Shown one piece after another: positions 17,068-25,250 of a DNA stretch of 39,089 nucleotides. Below the pieces are notes generated by a model that was given only the letters and a program-made list of their open reading frames with translations, searched no databases and was not told where the DNA came from. The stretch covers positions 1 through 39,089 of the forward strand of contig CACMKJ010000005.1 of assembly GCA_902614225.1 (NCBI GenBank), given 5' to 3'. Source of the DNA: Rhodospirillaceae bacterium. GTDB taxonomy: Bacteria > Pseudomonadota > Alphaproteobacteria > TMED109. A program made the position numbers and the translations under genes. Position 1 is the first letter of the stretch. Each line of letters starts with the position of its first letter.

Positions 17068-18343
17068 AAAAAAAAAATCATATGGTTTTGCCACTAGAGC
17101 CATTCATGCAGGTGCTGCTCCTGAACCTATAACTGGAGCAAGAAATACACCTATCTATCAGACTACATCCTACGTTTTTAAAAATACAGAACATGCTGAA
17201 AGGCTTTTTAAACTAGAAGATTTTGGTTTCATTTATAGCAGATTAACTAATCCGACTGTTTCAGTACTAGAAGAAAGATTGGCTAATTTAGAAAGTAGTA
17301 GAGCAGCTGTGGCTTGCTCTTCTGGTCATGCATCTCAACAATTAGCATTTACAACTCTTTTAGGTAATAATGATCATTTCATAGCCTCAAATAAATTATA
17401 TGGTGGGTCAATTAATCAGTTTAATAAGACATTCAGAAATTTTGGTTGGGATTGCTCTTTTGTTGACCCTGATAATGTAAAAAACTTTGAAAATGAAATA
17501 AAAGATAATACAAAATTAATTTTTATAGAAACATTATCAAATCCAGATGGTTCAATAGTTGATATAGAAGCTGTTGCAAAAATAGCTAAAAAATATCATA
17601 TTCCTCTGGTAGTTGATAATACTTTGGCTACTCCTTTTCTTCATAACCCTGCAAATTGGGGTGCTAATATAATAACGCATTCTTTAACAAAATTTATTTG
17701 TGGGAATGGTACTAGTATGGGAGGAATTGTTATAGACTGTGGAAATTTTAATTTTCTAAAAGATAACAAATATCCTGGTTTAAGTGAGCCTAATCAGTCT
17801 TATAATAACATAAGATTTTCAGAAACCTTCGGAGATTTTGGTTTTGCTATGAAAGTAAAAGCAGATACATTAAGAGATCTTGGCTGTACTTTATCTCCTC
17901 AAAATGCTTTTTATATTTTAAATGGTATTGAAACCTTAAACTTAAGAATGAAAAAACATTCAGATAATGCGTTAATAGTAGCTAAATATTTGCAAAATCA
18001 TTCAAAGGTAAGTTCTGTTTCTTATGCTGGTTTAAAAAGTAATAAATATTATAATTTGGGAAAAAAATATTTTCCTTATGGAGTAGGATCAATTTTTACA
18101 ATTAAGCTAAAAAATGGCTATAAAGCATGTGTATCTATGGTAGAAAAAGCTAATTTATTATCACATGTTGCTAATGTGGGAGATACTAGAAGCTTAATTA
18201 TACATCCTGCATCTACAACTCATAGTCAACTTTCAGATGATGAAAAAATTAAGGCTGGAGCAGGACCAGATGTAATACGCCTATCAATTGGACTAGAAAA
18301 TGTTGAAGATATTATATTAGATATAGATAACTCTATAAACTAA
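17060..18343 (+). CDS. metY: O-acetylhomoserine sulfhydrylase (aminocarboxypropyltransferase)
   Basis: A PLP enzyme of the Cys/Met metabolism family that makes homocysteine from O-acetylhomoserine and sulfide. The 427-residue length and 'FATRAIHAGAAPEPITGAR' favour MetY over MetB/MetC. Other motifs are 'IYSRLTNPTVSVLEERLA', 'ETLSNPDG', 'VVDNTLATPFL', and the PLP lysine in 'THSLTKFICGNG' (Lys211), with 'HPASTTHSQLS' near the C-terminus. Codons 3-6 form an uninterrupted run of 12 A. Its stop abuts the stop of the opposite-strand gene at 18344 with no intervening base. Confidence 0.95.
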   Translation: MIKKKKSYGFATRAIHAGAAPEPITGARNTPIYQTTSYVFKNTEHAERLFKLEDFGFIYSRLTNPTVSVLEERLANLESSRAAVACSSGHASQQLAFTTLLGNNDHFIASNKLYGGSINQFNKTFRNFGWDCSFVDPDNVKNFENEIKDNTKLIFIETLSNPDGSIVDIEAVAKIAKKYHIPLVVDNTLATPFLHNPANWGANIITHSLTKFICGNGTSMGGIVIDCGNFNFLKDNKYPGLSEPNQSYNNIRFSETFGDFGFAMKVKADTLRDLGCTLSPQNAFYILNGIETLNLRMKKHSDNALIVAKYLQNHSKVSSVSYAGLKSNKYYNLGKKYFPYGVGSIFTIKLKNGYKACVSMVEKANLLSHVANVGDTRSLIIHPASTTHSQLSDDEKIKAGAGPDVIRLSIGLENVEDIILDIDNSIN

Positions 18344-18745
18344 TTAATCTTTTCTCCATATATCTTGATCTTTTGCTATAGATCCTCCGTCTATTAGCTC
18401 TATAAATCTGTCTGGTTCAAGACTAACCCAAAAAACAAAACAATCATCCTTAGCTGCGAATATATACCATTCATTCCTATCTAATAATGCCAGTAAAACT
18501 ACCTCATCAGCTATTAATTCTTTTTCTTCATTTGAAAATTTATTATAATTTTTTATAAATGCACTTCTAAGTGAATAATTCAATACTATTTCATTGAATA
18601 TAGGAAAATATTCTTTGGCTTCTTTTAATTTATTATCAAAGTTTTGACATTCTTCAGAATATAAACTAACAAAGGAGCTAAATAAAAAAAAAACTAGATT
18701 AACTATAATAAATTTTTTAGTATTTAAATTTATAAATGTATGCAT
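18344..18745 (-). CDS. hypothetical secreted protein, 133 aa
   Basis: I do not recognise this family. The first 30 residues look like a Sec signal peptide: a basic 'NTKKF' followed by the hydrophobic 'IIVNLVFFLFSSFVSLYS', with possible cleavage before 'EECQNF'. The mature part (about 100 aa) is predicted mainly helical, with two cysteines (33 and 102) that could form a disulphide, and ends with 'FWVSLEPDRFIELIDGGS'. No membrane segment follows the signal. Its only plausible ATG is the complement of the start of the divergent hydrolase gene (ATGCAT). Its stop touches the metY stop, so it is a single gene wedged between two plus-strand genes. A real gene is supported by the signal-peptide architecture and full-length frame. 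Confidence 0.68.
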   Translation of the reverse strand: MHTFINLNTKKFIIVNLVFFLFSSFVSLYSEECQNFDNKLKEAKEYFPIFNEIVLNYSLRSAFIKNYNKFSNEEKELIADEVVLLALLDRNEWYIFAAKDDCFVFWVSLEPDRFIELIDGGSIAKDQDIWRKD

Positions 18746-19480
18746 GAAAAAAATATAATCATAAAAACAAAAGATGGCAATTTAGATTGTAAAATTTTTA
18801 TAAATAGTAATATAAAAGCTCCTACTGTTATCTTTTATATGGACGCACCTGGAATTAGGGAAGAATTAAGAATTATGTGTAGAAGAATTTTAAAGAATGG
18901 TTATAACGTATTACTTCCTAACTTATTTTATAGAGTAGGCACAGAAGGAGACTATCCTTTTAACCAATTACTTTATAAAAAATCAAAAGAAGAATTAAAT
19001 AAAATGATTTCTACTATGAATAATACAACCAATAATATGATTATAGATGACACAAAAAATATTATTGATTATATCAATAATAATTTTGATAATCGTATTG
19101 GAATTGGTATCGTAGGATACTGTATGAGTGGAAGATTCGTTGTTAGCTGTGGGGCTTTTTATGCTGATAAAATTTCAGCAATTGCGTCTTTTTATGGAGT
19201 AGATATTCTTACTGAAAAAGATGATTCTCCTCACTTAATAGCTAATAAAATAAAAGGAGAACTATATTTGGCATTTGCAGAAAAAGATAAATGGGTACCT
19301 AAAGCTACCTTAAGCAAAATTAAAAAAAGTTTTTCTAAATATAAAAACTGTTTTATTGAAGTATATCCCTCAACAGATCATGGTTTTGCATTTCCAGAAA
19401 GAAATACTTATGTAAAAGAAGCAGCAGAAATACATTGGAAAAGATTAATTGAATTATTTGATAAAAATTTAAAAAAATAG
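18740..19480 (+). CDS. dienelactone hydrolase family protein
   Basis: An alpha/beta hydrolase of 246 aa. The nucleophile elbow is 'GYCMSGR' (Cys128), with a likely acid in 'AEKDKWVP' and the catalytic histidine in 'STDHGFAFP', giving a Cys-Asp-His triad as in carboxymethylenebutenolidase. 'YMDAPGIREELRIM' and 'VLLPNLFYR' match the DLH family's oxyanion and cap regions. The physiological substrate is unknown; the name does not imply chloroaromatic degradation. It starts inside the 5' end of the divergent hypothetical gene and ends 12 bases before the opposite-strand tRNA-Pro. Confidence 0.9.
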   Translation: MHEKNIIIKTKDGNLDCKIFINSNIKAPTVIFYMDAPGIREELRIMCRRILKNGYNVLLPNLFYRVGTEGDYPFNQLLYKKSKEELNKMISTMNNTTNNMIIDDTKNIIDYINNNFDNRIGIGIVGYCMSGRFVVSCGAFYADKISAIASFYGVDILTEKDDSPHLIANKIKGELYLAFAEKDKWVPKATLSKIKKSFSKYKNCFIEVYPSTDHGFAFPERNTYVKEAAEIHWKRLIELFDKNLKK

Positions 19481-19493
19481 TAATTTTATTTTT
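19473..19493. terminator. possible weak bidirectional terminator between hydrolase gene and tRNA-Pro
   Basis: AAAAATA (19473-19479) and TATTTTT (19487-19493) form an AT-only 7-bp stem with a 7-base loop, giving U-rich tails in both directions. The stem is weak, and the arm overlaps the encoded CCA by one base, so this is tentative. Confidence 0.25.
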
Positions 19494-19569
19494 GGTCGGT
19501 GCGGCAGGATTTGAACCTACGACCCCTAGTCCCCCAGACTAGTGCGCTACCAGGCTGCGCTACGCACCG
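19493..19569 (-). tRNA. tRNA-Pro (anticodon GGG), CCA encoded
   Basis: The minus strand folds as a full cloverleaf: acceptor CGGTGCG/CGCACCG, D-arm GCGC-AGCCTGGTA-GCGC, anticodon stem CTAGT/ACTAG around the loop CTGGGGG (anticodon GGG), a short variable region, T-arm with TTCAAAT, discriminator A, and an encoded CCA (77 nt in all). GGG reads CCC and CCU proline codons. Its first 10 bases (CGGTGCGTAG) are also the last codons and stop of sco1, so it probably matures from the sco1 transcript or from a promoter within sco1. A tRNA-Pro near merR-ihfA is usual in alphaproteobacteria. Confidence 0.97.
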
Positions 19570-20153
19570 TTTATAAGTTTATTTATCTTCCCCAAAATAT
19601 TGTTATCTTTTTCATTAGTAGATATAGTACCGAAAAAACTTCCATTTTTTTTAAATAAAAATATTTGAGAGCTATGATCTATTGTATAATTATTGTTATC
19701 TAGTTGTATTACTTTTTTATAAACGTACATGTGTTTTAAAAAATTTTCTATACCAGTATTTGAACCAGTCACACCAATAATTTTCGGATGAAAACTGTTT
19801 AAGTATTCCTTTAAATCTTCTATTTTATCTCTTTCTGGATCGACAGTAACAAAATAAAATTTCATAATTTGACTCTTTTCTTTCAATTTGTTAATTATTT
19901 CTGAAATTTTTGTTAATGTGAAAGGACAAACATCAGGGCAATTTAAAAACCCAAAAAAAATTAAAGAAGGATAATTAGAAAAAAGTTTATCATCAAACTT
20001 TTCATTAGAATGTGTTATTAGATTAAATTTATTAATATTTTTTGATAAATTAAGAGTTTCATTATTATTTGAGGTAAAAAAACTTATACAAATTATTGCT
20101 AATACTACGGAAAATATAGCTAATAGAAAAATTTTTAATTTTTTATTACTCAT
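19560..20153 (-). CDS. SCO1/SenC family copper chaperone / thiol protein
   Basis: A membrane-anchored thioredoxin-fold protein for CuA assembly in cytochrome c oxidase. It is 197 aa with an N-terminal transmembrane anchor (about 7-26), the copper motif '[10 protein letters not shown]' (Cys72 and Cys76) and the distal ligand in '[11 protein letters not shown]' (His160), plus 'FVTVDPERD'. It would face the periplasm. Its start overlaps merR by 8 bases, and its last three codons and stop lie within tRNA-Pro, an unusual overlap. Adjacency to the bc1 chaperone operon fits a respiratory role. Confidence 0.94.
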   Translation of the reverse strand: MSNKKLKIFLLAIFSVVLAIICISFFTSNNNETLNLSKNINKFNLITHSNEKFDDKLFSNYPSLIFFGFLNCPDVCPFTLTKISEIINKLKEKSQIMKFYFVTVDPERDKIEDLKEYLNSFHPKIIGVTGSNTGIENFLKHMYVYKKVIQLDNNNYTIDHSSQIFLFKKNGSFFGTISTNEKDNNILGKINKLINGA

Positions 20154-20496
20154 TTATTAAAATGCTTTTAGCTTTTTTTAAATACTTTTCAATGTTATCT
20201 AACTTTATGTCTAACTCTTCAGATATTTTAATAGCACCCTCTTTTTTTATATCGCTAATTTTATTTTTGGAAAGATATTTTTTTACTCCTCTGATGCTAT
20301 ATCCTTCATCACTTACTAGTTTTTTTATAATTCTCAATATATTTATTACGTCTTCAGAATATAACCTTCTTCCTCCTTTTCTTTTTAGAGGTTTAACTTG
20401 TGAAAAAGACTCTTCCCAAAACCTCAACACATGAGGTTTTACTTTCAAAATTTTTTCTACTTCACCTATAGTTTTGTATGCTTGAACATTTTTCAT
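20146..20496 (-). CDS. MerR family transcriptional regulator
   Basis: A short (116 aa) MerR-type winged-helix protein. The DNA-binding domain fills residues about 8-80: 'TIGEVEKILKVKPHVLRFWEESF', 'RRLYSEDVINILRIIKKLV', 'GYSIRGVKKYL'. The remaining C-terminal helix is short, and there are no cysteines arranged for metal sensing. This is the conserved alphaproteobacterial MerR gene that follows ihfA; its target is not known to me. It starts directly after the ihfA stop. Confidence 0.93.
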   Translation of the reverse strand: MKNVQAYKTIGEVEKILKVKPHVLRFWEESFSQVKPLKRKGGRRLYSEDVINILRIIKKLVSDEGYSIRGVKKYLSKNKISDIKKEGAIKISEELDIKLDNIEKYLKKAKSILINE

Positions 20497-20790
20497 TTAA
20501 TAATCATTATTAATCTTATTTTTTAAATTTTTTGAAAATCTACAAGATACTACTTTTCTTTCTGAGATAATTGCATCTTGCCCTGTTTTAGGGTTACGAC
20601 CAATTCTTTCTTTTTTACTAATAACTTTAAAAGATGCTAGTTTAGATATTTTAATATTTTCTTTTTCATTGATATTAATTTTTATATAATTTAAAAAAAT
20701 TTCAATAAACTCTTTTGCTTCCTCTTTTGAGTATCCCAATTTCACATTTATTCTTTCTGCAAGTTTATTTCTTGTAAAATTTTTTCTCAT
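20497..20790 (-). CDS. ihfA: integration host factor subunit alpha
   Basis: A DNA-bending HU/IHF-fold protein of 97 aa. The N-terminal helices contain 'TRNKLAERINVKLGYSKEEA'; the DNA-intercalating beta-arm carries 'RIGRNPKTGQDAIISERKVVSCRFSKNLK', with the key proline after GRN. The position between plsX and merR fits IhfA rather than IhfB or HU. The segment 'VVSCRFS' differs from the usual VVTFRPG, so the tip-proximal strand is slightly divergent. In most alphaproteobacteria fabH lies between plsX and ihfA; here it is absent and the spacing is 2 bases. Confidence 0.9.
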   Translation of the reverse strand: MRKNFTRNKLAERINVKLGYSKEEAKEFIEIFLNYIKININEKENIKISKLASFKVISKKERIGRNPKTGQDAIISERKVVSCRFSKNLKNKINNDY

Positions 20791-20792
20791 AT

Positions 20793-21812
20793 TTATTCAA
20801 TATTTTGCTTAGAAATATTCCCGATAATTTTTTTCGCTATATCTTCGTAAGCGAATTCATATGCTATATCGATTGCTGATGCAAAACCTAATGCATCAGT
20901 TCCTCCATGGCTTTTAACTACTATACCATTTAAACCTAAAAATAAAGCTCCATTTCTCTTTCGAGGATCTAGCTTATCCTTTAAAGCAGCTAGTTTCTTT
21001 GATAAAAGTAAAAAAGAAATTTTTCCTAAGATAGAGCTTTCAAAAATATTTTTAATATAATTACTACACAATGTTGCTACTCCTTCTGCTGTTTTTAGAG
21101 CTATGTTTCCAGAAAATCCATCACTAATTACTACATCTACCTGTCCACTAATTATATCATTACCCTCAATGTATCCTACAAAATTTTTTGATAAATAGCT
21201 TTTTTCTAAATTTTTTGCTGTTTCATTAATATAAACTTTTCCTTTATCTGCTTCTGTTCCTATATTTAATATAGCTAATTTGGGGTCTTCCTTGCCTAAC
21301 ACCACTTTTGCATATTCTGAACCCATGACTGCAAATTGTAATAGGTTCTCTTGACTACATTCAGTATTTGCTCCCAAGTCTAACATTACAAATTCTCCTT
21401 TTTTATGAGGAAATGTTGCTGCTATAGCAGGCCTCAAAATGCCATCAAGCATTCTTAGTTCTAGTTTAGACATAGCCATTAAAGCACCTGTGTTACCAGC
21501 AGAGACCAAAGCTTCAACTTTTTTTTCTTTTAAAAAAAATAATGCTCTCCCCATGCTAGTACTTTTCCTTTTTCTTAGAGCTAAACTAGGTTTATCTTCT
21601 GGCAAAACTTCTTCATCAGTATGAATAATTTCATAAGAGTTGATTAGATTTTTATATTTTTCAACATATTTTGATATCAATTTACTATCTCCAAAATAAG
21701 TATACTTTATTTCTGGATATCTAGTCTTACTTATTGATGATGCTTCAATTATTGTTTCTGGGCCTTTATCACTACCCATAACATCAATAGCTATGTTTAT
21801 TCTTGTTGTCAT
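20793..21812 (-). CDS. plsX: phosphate acyltransferase PlsX
   Basis: Converts acyl-ACP to acyl-phosphate for PlsY-dependent phospholipid synthesis at the membrane surface. The 339 aa carry 'NIAIDVMGSDKGPETII' at the N-terminus, 'SAGNTGALMA', 'LDLGANTECS', 'NIGTEADKG', 'GYIEGNDIISGQVDVVISDGFSGNIALK' and 'HGGTDALGFASAI'. It follows rpmF by 5 bases, as in most bacteria where rpmF-plsX are co-transcribed. Confidence 0.96.
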   Translation of the reverse strand: MTTRINIAIDVMGSDKGPETIIEASSISKTRYPEIKYTYFGDSKLISKYVEKYKNLINSYEIIHTDEEVLPEDKPSLALRKRKSTSMGRALFFLKEKKVEALVSAGNTGALMAMSKLELRMLDGILRPAIAATFPHKKGEFVMLDLGANTECSQENLLQFAVMGSEYAKVVLGKEDPKLAILNIGTEADKGKVYINETAKNLEKSYLSKNFVGYIEGNDIISGQVDVVISDGFSGNIALKTAEGVATLCSNYIKNIFESSILGKISFLLLSKKLAALKDKLDPRKRNGALFLGLNGIVVKSHGGTDALGFASAIDIAYEFAYEDIAKKIIGNISKQNIE

Positions 21813-21817
21813 AAAGA

Positions 21818-22018
21818 CTAAGCTTGTTTGTCTTCAATACTCTTAGTAAGTGAGATAATTTTTTTTTTATTGTAAAAACCACAACTTGGACACACCTGGT
21901 GTGGTAATTTTTCAGCACCGCAGTTTGGGCACTCTACTATAGTTCGAAAATTTAGAGCATCATGAGATCTTCTATTTCCTCTTCTAGATTTAGACACTTT
22001 TTTCTTAGGTACAGCCAT
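21818..22018 (-). CDS. rpmF: 50S ribosomal protein L32
   Basis: A 66-residue L32 with the typical start 'MAVPKKKVSKSRRGNRRSHD' and an intact zinc ribbon: 'CPNCG' and 'CPSCG'. It leads into plsX. The gene coding for a DUF177 (YceD-like) protein that usually precedes rpmF is absent; only 12 bases separate it from the bc1 chaperone gene. Confidence 0.97.
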   Translation of the reverse strand: MAVPKKKVSKSRRGNRRSHDALNFRTIVECPNCGAEKLPHQVCPSCGFYNKKKIISLTKSIEDKQA

Positions 22019-22030
22019 CTTAAATTCCTT

Positions 22031-22582
22031 TTATTTAATTATAATATAACGATTTAAATCAATAAATATAGAACTATTTTTTGAAACTTCATAAATTAAA
22101 GATTTATCTATATATTCCATAGAATCAATAATATATGATTTAATAATTTCTACATACTTTGCATCGATATTATCTACAGTACCATAAATATTTCTTTTTA
22201 TTATTTTTCGCATATTTCCAAAATTTTTTTTATTATTAAATTGCCTATAAGCAAATAGCCTTCCGGAAAAAGCTTCTGTCATTTGATATATTTTTTTTCC
22301 TACGGATAAGTCACCTACTCCTATTTCTCTCAAACTCATATCAAAATCTTTATACATTATTTCTAATAATTCTTTGTAAATTAATTGATCTTTTTTAATT
22401 TCTTTATCTAAATTTCTTTCCAATAAAAAAAAGTGTAAAATAATTAGTTCGAATCTTCCATCAATAGTATCAGGAATTTTTAAACTTAAGTAGAAGTGCT
22501 TTTTTCTGGCTTGCTTTACAATCAATTTATACAACGTAAAGCATAGTTCTACTATTTCCTTATTTTTTTTTTTGAAAAACAT
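22031..22582 (-). CDS. ubiquinol-cytochrome c chaperone family protein (CBP3/UQCC1-like)
   Basis: A 183-residue member of the Ubiq_cyt_C_chap family (PF03981), related to mitochondrial CBP3, which helps assemble the cytochrome bc1 complex. Family signatures are 'IPDTIDGRFELIILHFFLL', 'DFDMSLREIGVGDLSVGKKIYQM' and 'AFSGRLFAY'. An 11-base A run falls in codons 3-7. It is divergent from the BamE-like gene, with a 34-base gap between the two preferred starts, a pairing conserved in alphaproteobacteria. Confidence 0.93.
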   Translation of the reverse strand: MFFKKKNKEIVELCFTLYKLIVKQARKKHFYLSLKIPDTIDGRFELIILHFFLLERNLDKEIKKDQLIYKELLEIMYKDFDMSLREIGVGDLSVGKKIYQMTEAFSGRLFAYRQFNNKKNFGNMRKIIKRNIYGTVDNIDAKYVEIIKSYIIDSMEYIDKSLIYEVSKNSSIFIDLNRYIIIK

Positions 22583-22616
22583 TTTATTTAAAAATTTATT
22601 ATGTAGACTTATTTAT

Positions 22617-23063
22617 ATGAAAATTAAAAAAAAATCTATATTTGTTATTATTCCTTTATTTTTAACAATGCTATTATCCTGTCAACCTAGAGTTACAAAA
22701 CATGGTAATTTTTTTAATACAGAAAATATACAACTAATAAAAAAAAATAAACTAAATAAGTCAGAAGTAATTGAAATATTTGGTGAGCCCACTTTAAAAT
22801 CTACTTTTTCTGATAATGTATGGTATTACATCACTCTAATTCAACATGAAAAGGGATACTTTGAAATTAAAAACCTTGAAAATAAGGTATTAGCTATTAC
22901 ATTTGATGAAAATCAGTTAGTAAAAAAGTATAAAATTCTTACAGGAGAGGATTCTTTTGAAATAAATATAAGTAATCCTGATGAGGCATATAACTCTAAT
23001 AGTGAACTTTCTTTAATACAAGAGTTTTTTTCTATGTTCACTAGAACGTTAGATGCCCCTTAA
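22617..23063 (+). CDS. BamE/SmpA-like outer-membrane lipoprotein
   Basis: The track starts at 22572, but the Met at 22617 begins a clean lipoprotein signal, 'MKIKKKSIFVIIPLFLTMLLSC', with the lipobox LLSC (Cys22), so 22617 is preferred (148 aa). The mature part has the SmpA/OmlA pattern: 'LNKSEVIEIFGEPTLKSTFSDNVWYYIT' followed by a strand-rich section ending 'LAITFDENQLVKKY'. BamE is an accessory lipoprotein of the beta-barrel assembly machine. Its stop lies 2 bases from the end of the convergent hppA. Confidence 0.88.
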   Translation: MKIKKKSIFVIIPLFLTMLLSCQPRVTKHGNFFNTENIQLIKKNKLNKSEVIEIFGEPTLKSTFSDNVWYYITLIQHEKGYFEIKNLENKVLAITFDENQLVKKYKILTGEDSFEINISNPDEAYNSNSELSLIQEFFSMFTRTLDAP

Positions 23064-23065
23064 GG

Positions 23066-25171
23066 TTAATGTGCCAAAAATGCTAATAACAATAAAGCCA
23101 CAATATTTGTAATTTTAATCATTGGGTTAACAGCAGGCCCAGATGTATCTTTATAAGGATCTCCAACTGTATCACCTGTTACTGCAGCTTTGTGAGCTTC
23201 TGAACCCTTTCCACCATGATTTCCATCTTCTATATATTTTTTTGCATTATCCCAAGCACCGCCACCTGAAGTCATACTAATAGCAACATATAAGCCAGTA
23301 ACTATAACTCCCAATAGCATAGCTCCTAATGCTATAAACGCCTCTGCTCTTGAAGCCACTAATTCAATAATAAAATAAAATAGAATAGGTGCTAAAACTG
23401 GAAGCAATGAAGGTATAACCATTTCCTTAATAGCAGATTTAGTTAATAAATCTACTGTTCTACCATAATTAGGTTTAGTTTTTCCTGTCATTATTCCTTT
23501 ATTTTCTTTAAATTGTTTTCTTACTTCTAAAACAACTGAAGAAGCAGCTCTTCCGACTGCGGTCATTGACATAGCTCCAAATAAAAAAGGTAATAAACCC
23601 CCAAAGATTAACCCTATTATTACAAAGGGATTATCAAGGGAAAAACTAATTTCAAGCCCTTCAAAATATGGATAAGAGCCTGAGTTAGAAATAAAATAAT
23701 CTAGATCTTCTCTATAGGCTCCAAACAAAACTAGAGCCCCTAATCCGGCAGAGCCTATTGCGTATCCTTTTGTTACAGCCTTTGTTGTGTTACCAACAGC
23801 ATCTAAATTATCTGTAGTTTTTCTAACACCTTCTGGAAGATCCGCCATCTCAGCTATACCTCCAGCATTGTCTGTTACAGGACCATATGCATCTAGGGCG
23901 ACTACCATTCCTGCAAGGGCCAACATACTAGTAACAGATATAGCTATTCCAAATAAACCAGCCAATGTATTAGAAATAATAATTGCTACACAAATTATTA
24001 ATGCAGGAACCGCAGTAGATTCCATAGAAATTGCCAAACCTTGTATTACATTAGTTGCATGGCCTGTTTCGGAAGCCTTAGCTACCGATCTTACTGGTCT
24101 ATAATTAGTTGAAGTATAATATTCAGTTACCCAAATAAACAATGCGGTTACCACTAGTCCTACTATTGAACAAAGAAAAATATCCATTGATGTAAAGTTT
24201 CCACCAGAATAAGTAAATACAGTGCCCATGCCCACAAATAATTCAATAACCAGATATATGCCTATAAAAGACAAAATAGCTGAAGCTATAAAACCTTTAT
24301 AAAGTGCTCCCATTACTGAACCATTTTTAGATATTTTTACAAAATATGTTCCAATTATCGAAGAAACAATACAAACACCGCCAATAGCAAGAGGTAGATT
24401 CATAAGTAAAATTTCTAAACTTCCATTAAAAAATATTGAAGCCAGTACCATAGTAGCAACAACTGTAACAGCATAAGTTTCAAATAAATCTGCTGCCATT
24501 CCTGCACAATCCCCTACATTATCACCTACATTATCCGCAATAACAGCAGGATTTCTAGGATCATCTTCTGGAATACCTGCTTCTACTTTTCCTACAAGGT
24601 CAGCCCCTACATCTGCACCTTTAGTAAATATTCCTCCTCCTAATCTTGCAAAAATTGAAATTAAAGAAGCTCCAAAACCTAAAGCTACTAGAGGATCTAT
24701 TAGTTCTCTGCCAGAAGCTCCACCTTTAATCAAAAAATAATATGTTAAACAAATTGATAATAATGCTAATCCAGCAACTAGCATTCCAGTCACAGCTCCT
24801 GACTTAAAAGCTACTCCTAGGCCATCATTTAAACTTTTTTTTGCAGCCTCAGTAGTTCTAACATTAGCTCTTACAGAAATATGCATGCCAATAAAACCTG
24901 CCATTCCAGATAAAATAGCACCTACTAAAAACCCCAAAGCTACGCTAAAATTTAAAAAAAAAGCAATTATGATAAATATTATTACTCCTACCAATGCAAT
25001 GGTATAATATTGCCTTTTAAGATATGCAGAAGCTCCTTCTTGAATAGCATTGGAAATTTCCTGCATTTTTTTTGTACCAGCTGACATGCTTAATACTTGT
25101 TTAGCAGTTATGAAGCCGTAGATAATTGCCAAGGCTCCAGCTATACATGAAAAAATAAAAATTTGTTCCAT
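23066..25171 (-). CDS. hppA: K+-independent membrane-bound H+-translocating pyrophosphatase
   Basis: A 701-residue polytopic protein (about 16 membrane segments) that couples pyrophosphate hydrolysis to proton export. The substrate-binding loop is '[36 protein letters not shown]', here cited in parts: '[18 protein letters not shown]' and '[18 protein letters not shown]'. The C-terminal acidic motif is '[18 protein letters not shown]'. The cation-specificity site reads '[17 protein letters not shown]' with Lys464, the signature of K+-independent enzymes. A GGGG lies 6 bases before the ATG, a good ribosome site. The 79-base gap to thiL is the longest within this run and may hold its own promoter. 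Confidence 0.98.
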   Translation of the reverse strand: MEQIFIFSCIAGALAIIYGFITAKQVLSMSAGTKKMQEISNAIQEGASAYLKRQYYTIALVGVIIFIIIAFFLNFSVALGFLVGAILSGMAGFIGMHISVRANVRTTEAAKKSLNDGLGVAFKSGAVTGMLVAGLALLSICLTYYFLIKGGASGRELIDPLVALGFGASLISIFARLGGGIFTKGADVGADLVGKVEAGIPEDDPRNPAVIADNVGDNVGDCAGMAADLFETYAVTVVATMVLASIFFNGSLEILLMNLPLAIGGVCIVSSIIGTYFVKISKNGSVMGALYKGFIASAILSFIGIYLVIELFVGMGTVFTYSGGNFTSMDIFLCSIVGLVVTALFIWVTEYYTSTNYRPVRSVAKASETGHATNVIQGLAISMESTAVPALIICVAIIISNTLAGLFGIAISVTSMLALAGMVVALDAYGPVTDNAGGIAEMADLPEGVRKTTDNLDAVGNTTKAVTKGYAIGSAGLGALVLFGAYREDLDYFISNSGSYPYFEGLEISFSLDNPFVIIGLIFGGLLPFLFGAMSMTAVGRAASSVVLEVRKQFKENKGIMTGKTKPNYGRTVDLLTKSAIKEMVIPSLLPVLAPILFYFIIELVASRAEAFIALGAMLLGVIVTGLYVAISMTSGGGAWDNAKKYIEDGNHGGKGSEAHKAAVTGDTVGDPYKDTSGPAVNPMIKITNIVALLLLAFLAH

Positions 25172-25177
25172 TTCTTA

Positions 25178-25182
25178 CCCCT
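25178..25182 (-). promoter_or_regulatory. Shine-Dalgarno AGGGG of hppA
   Basis: On the minus strand AGGGG sits 6 bases before the ATG at 25171. It is one of the stronger ribosome sites in a window where most genes have weak or none, and it supports the assigned start. Confidence 0.7.
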
Positions 25183-25250
25183 ATTTTGTTGATTTTTTTG
25201 TACAATGGCAGATGATCTACTTTATTGCAATAGTCTAAATAATTTTTTTG

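Noticed and set aside
22572-22616. N-terminal 15 residues of the BamE-like ORF in the track
   Set aside because: They would precede and spoil a perfect lipoprotein signal peptide starting at 22617 and overlap the divergent chaperone gene.
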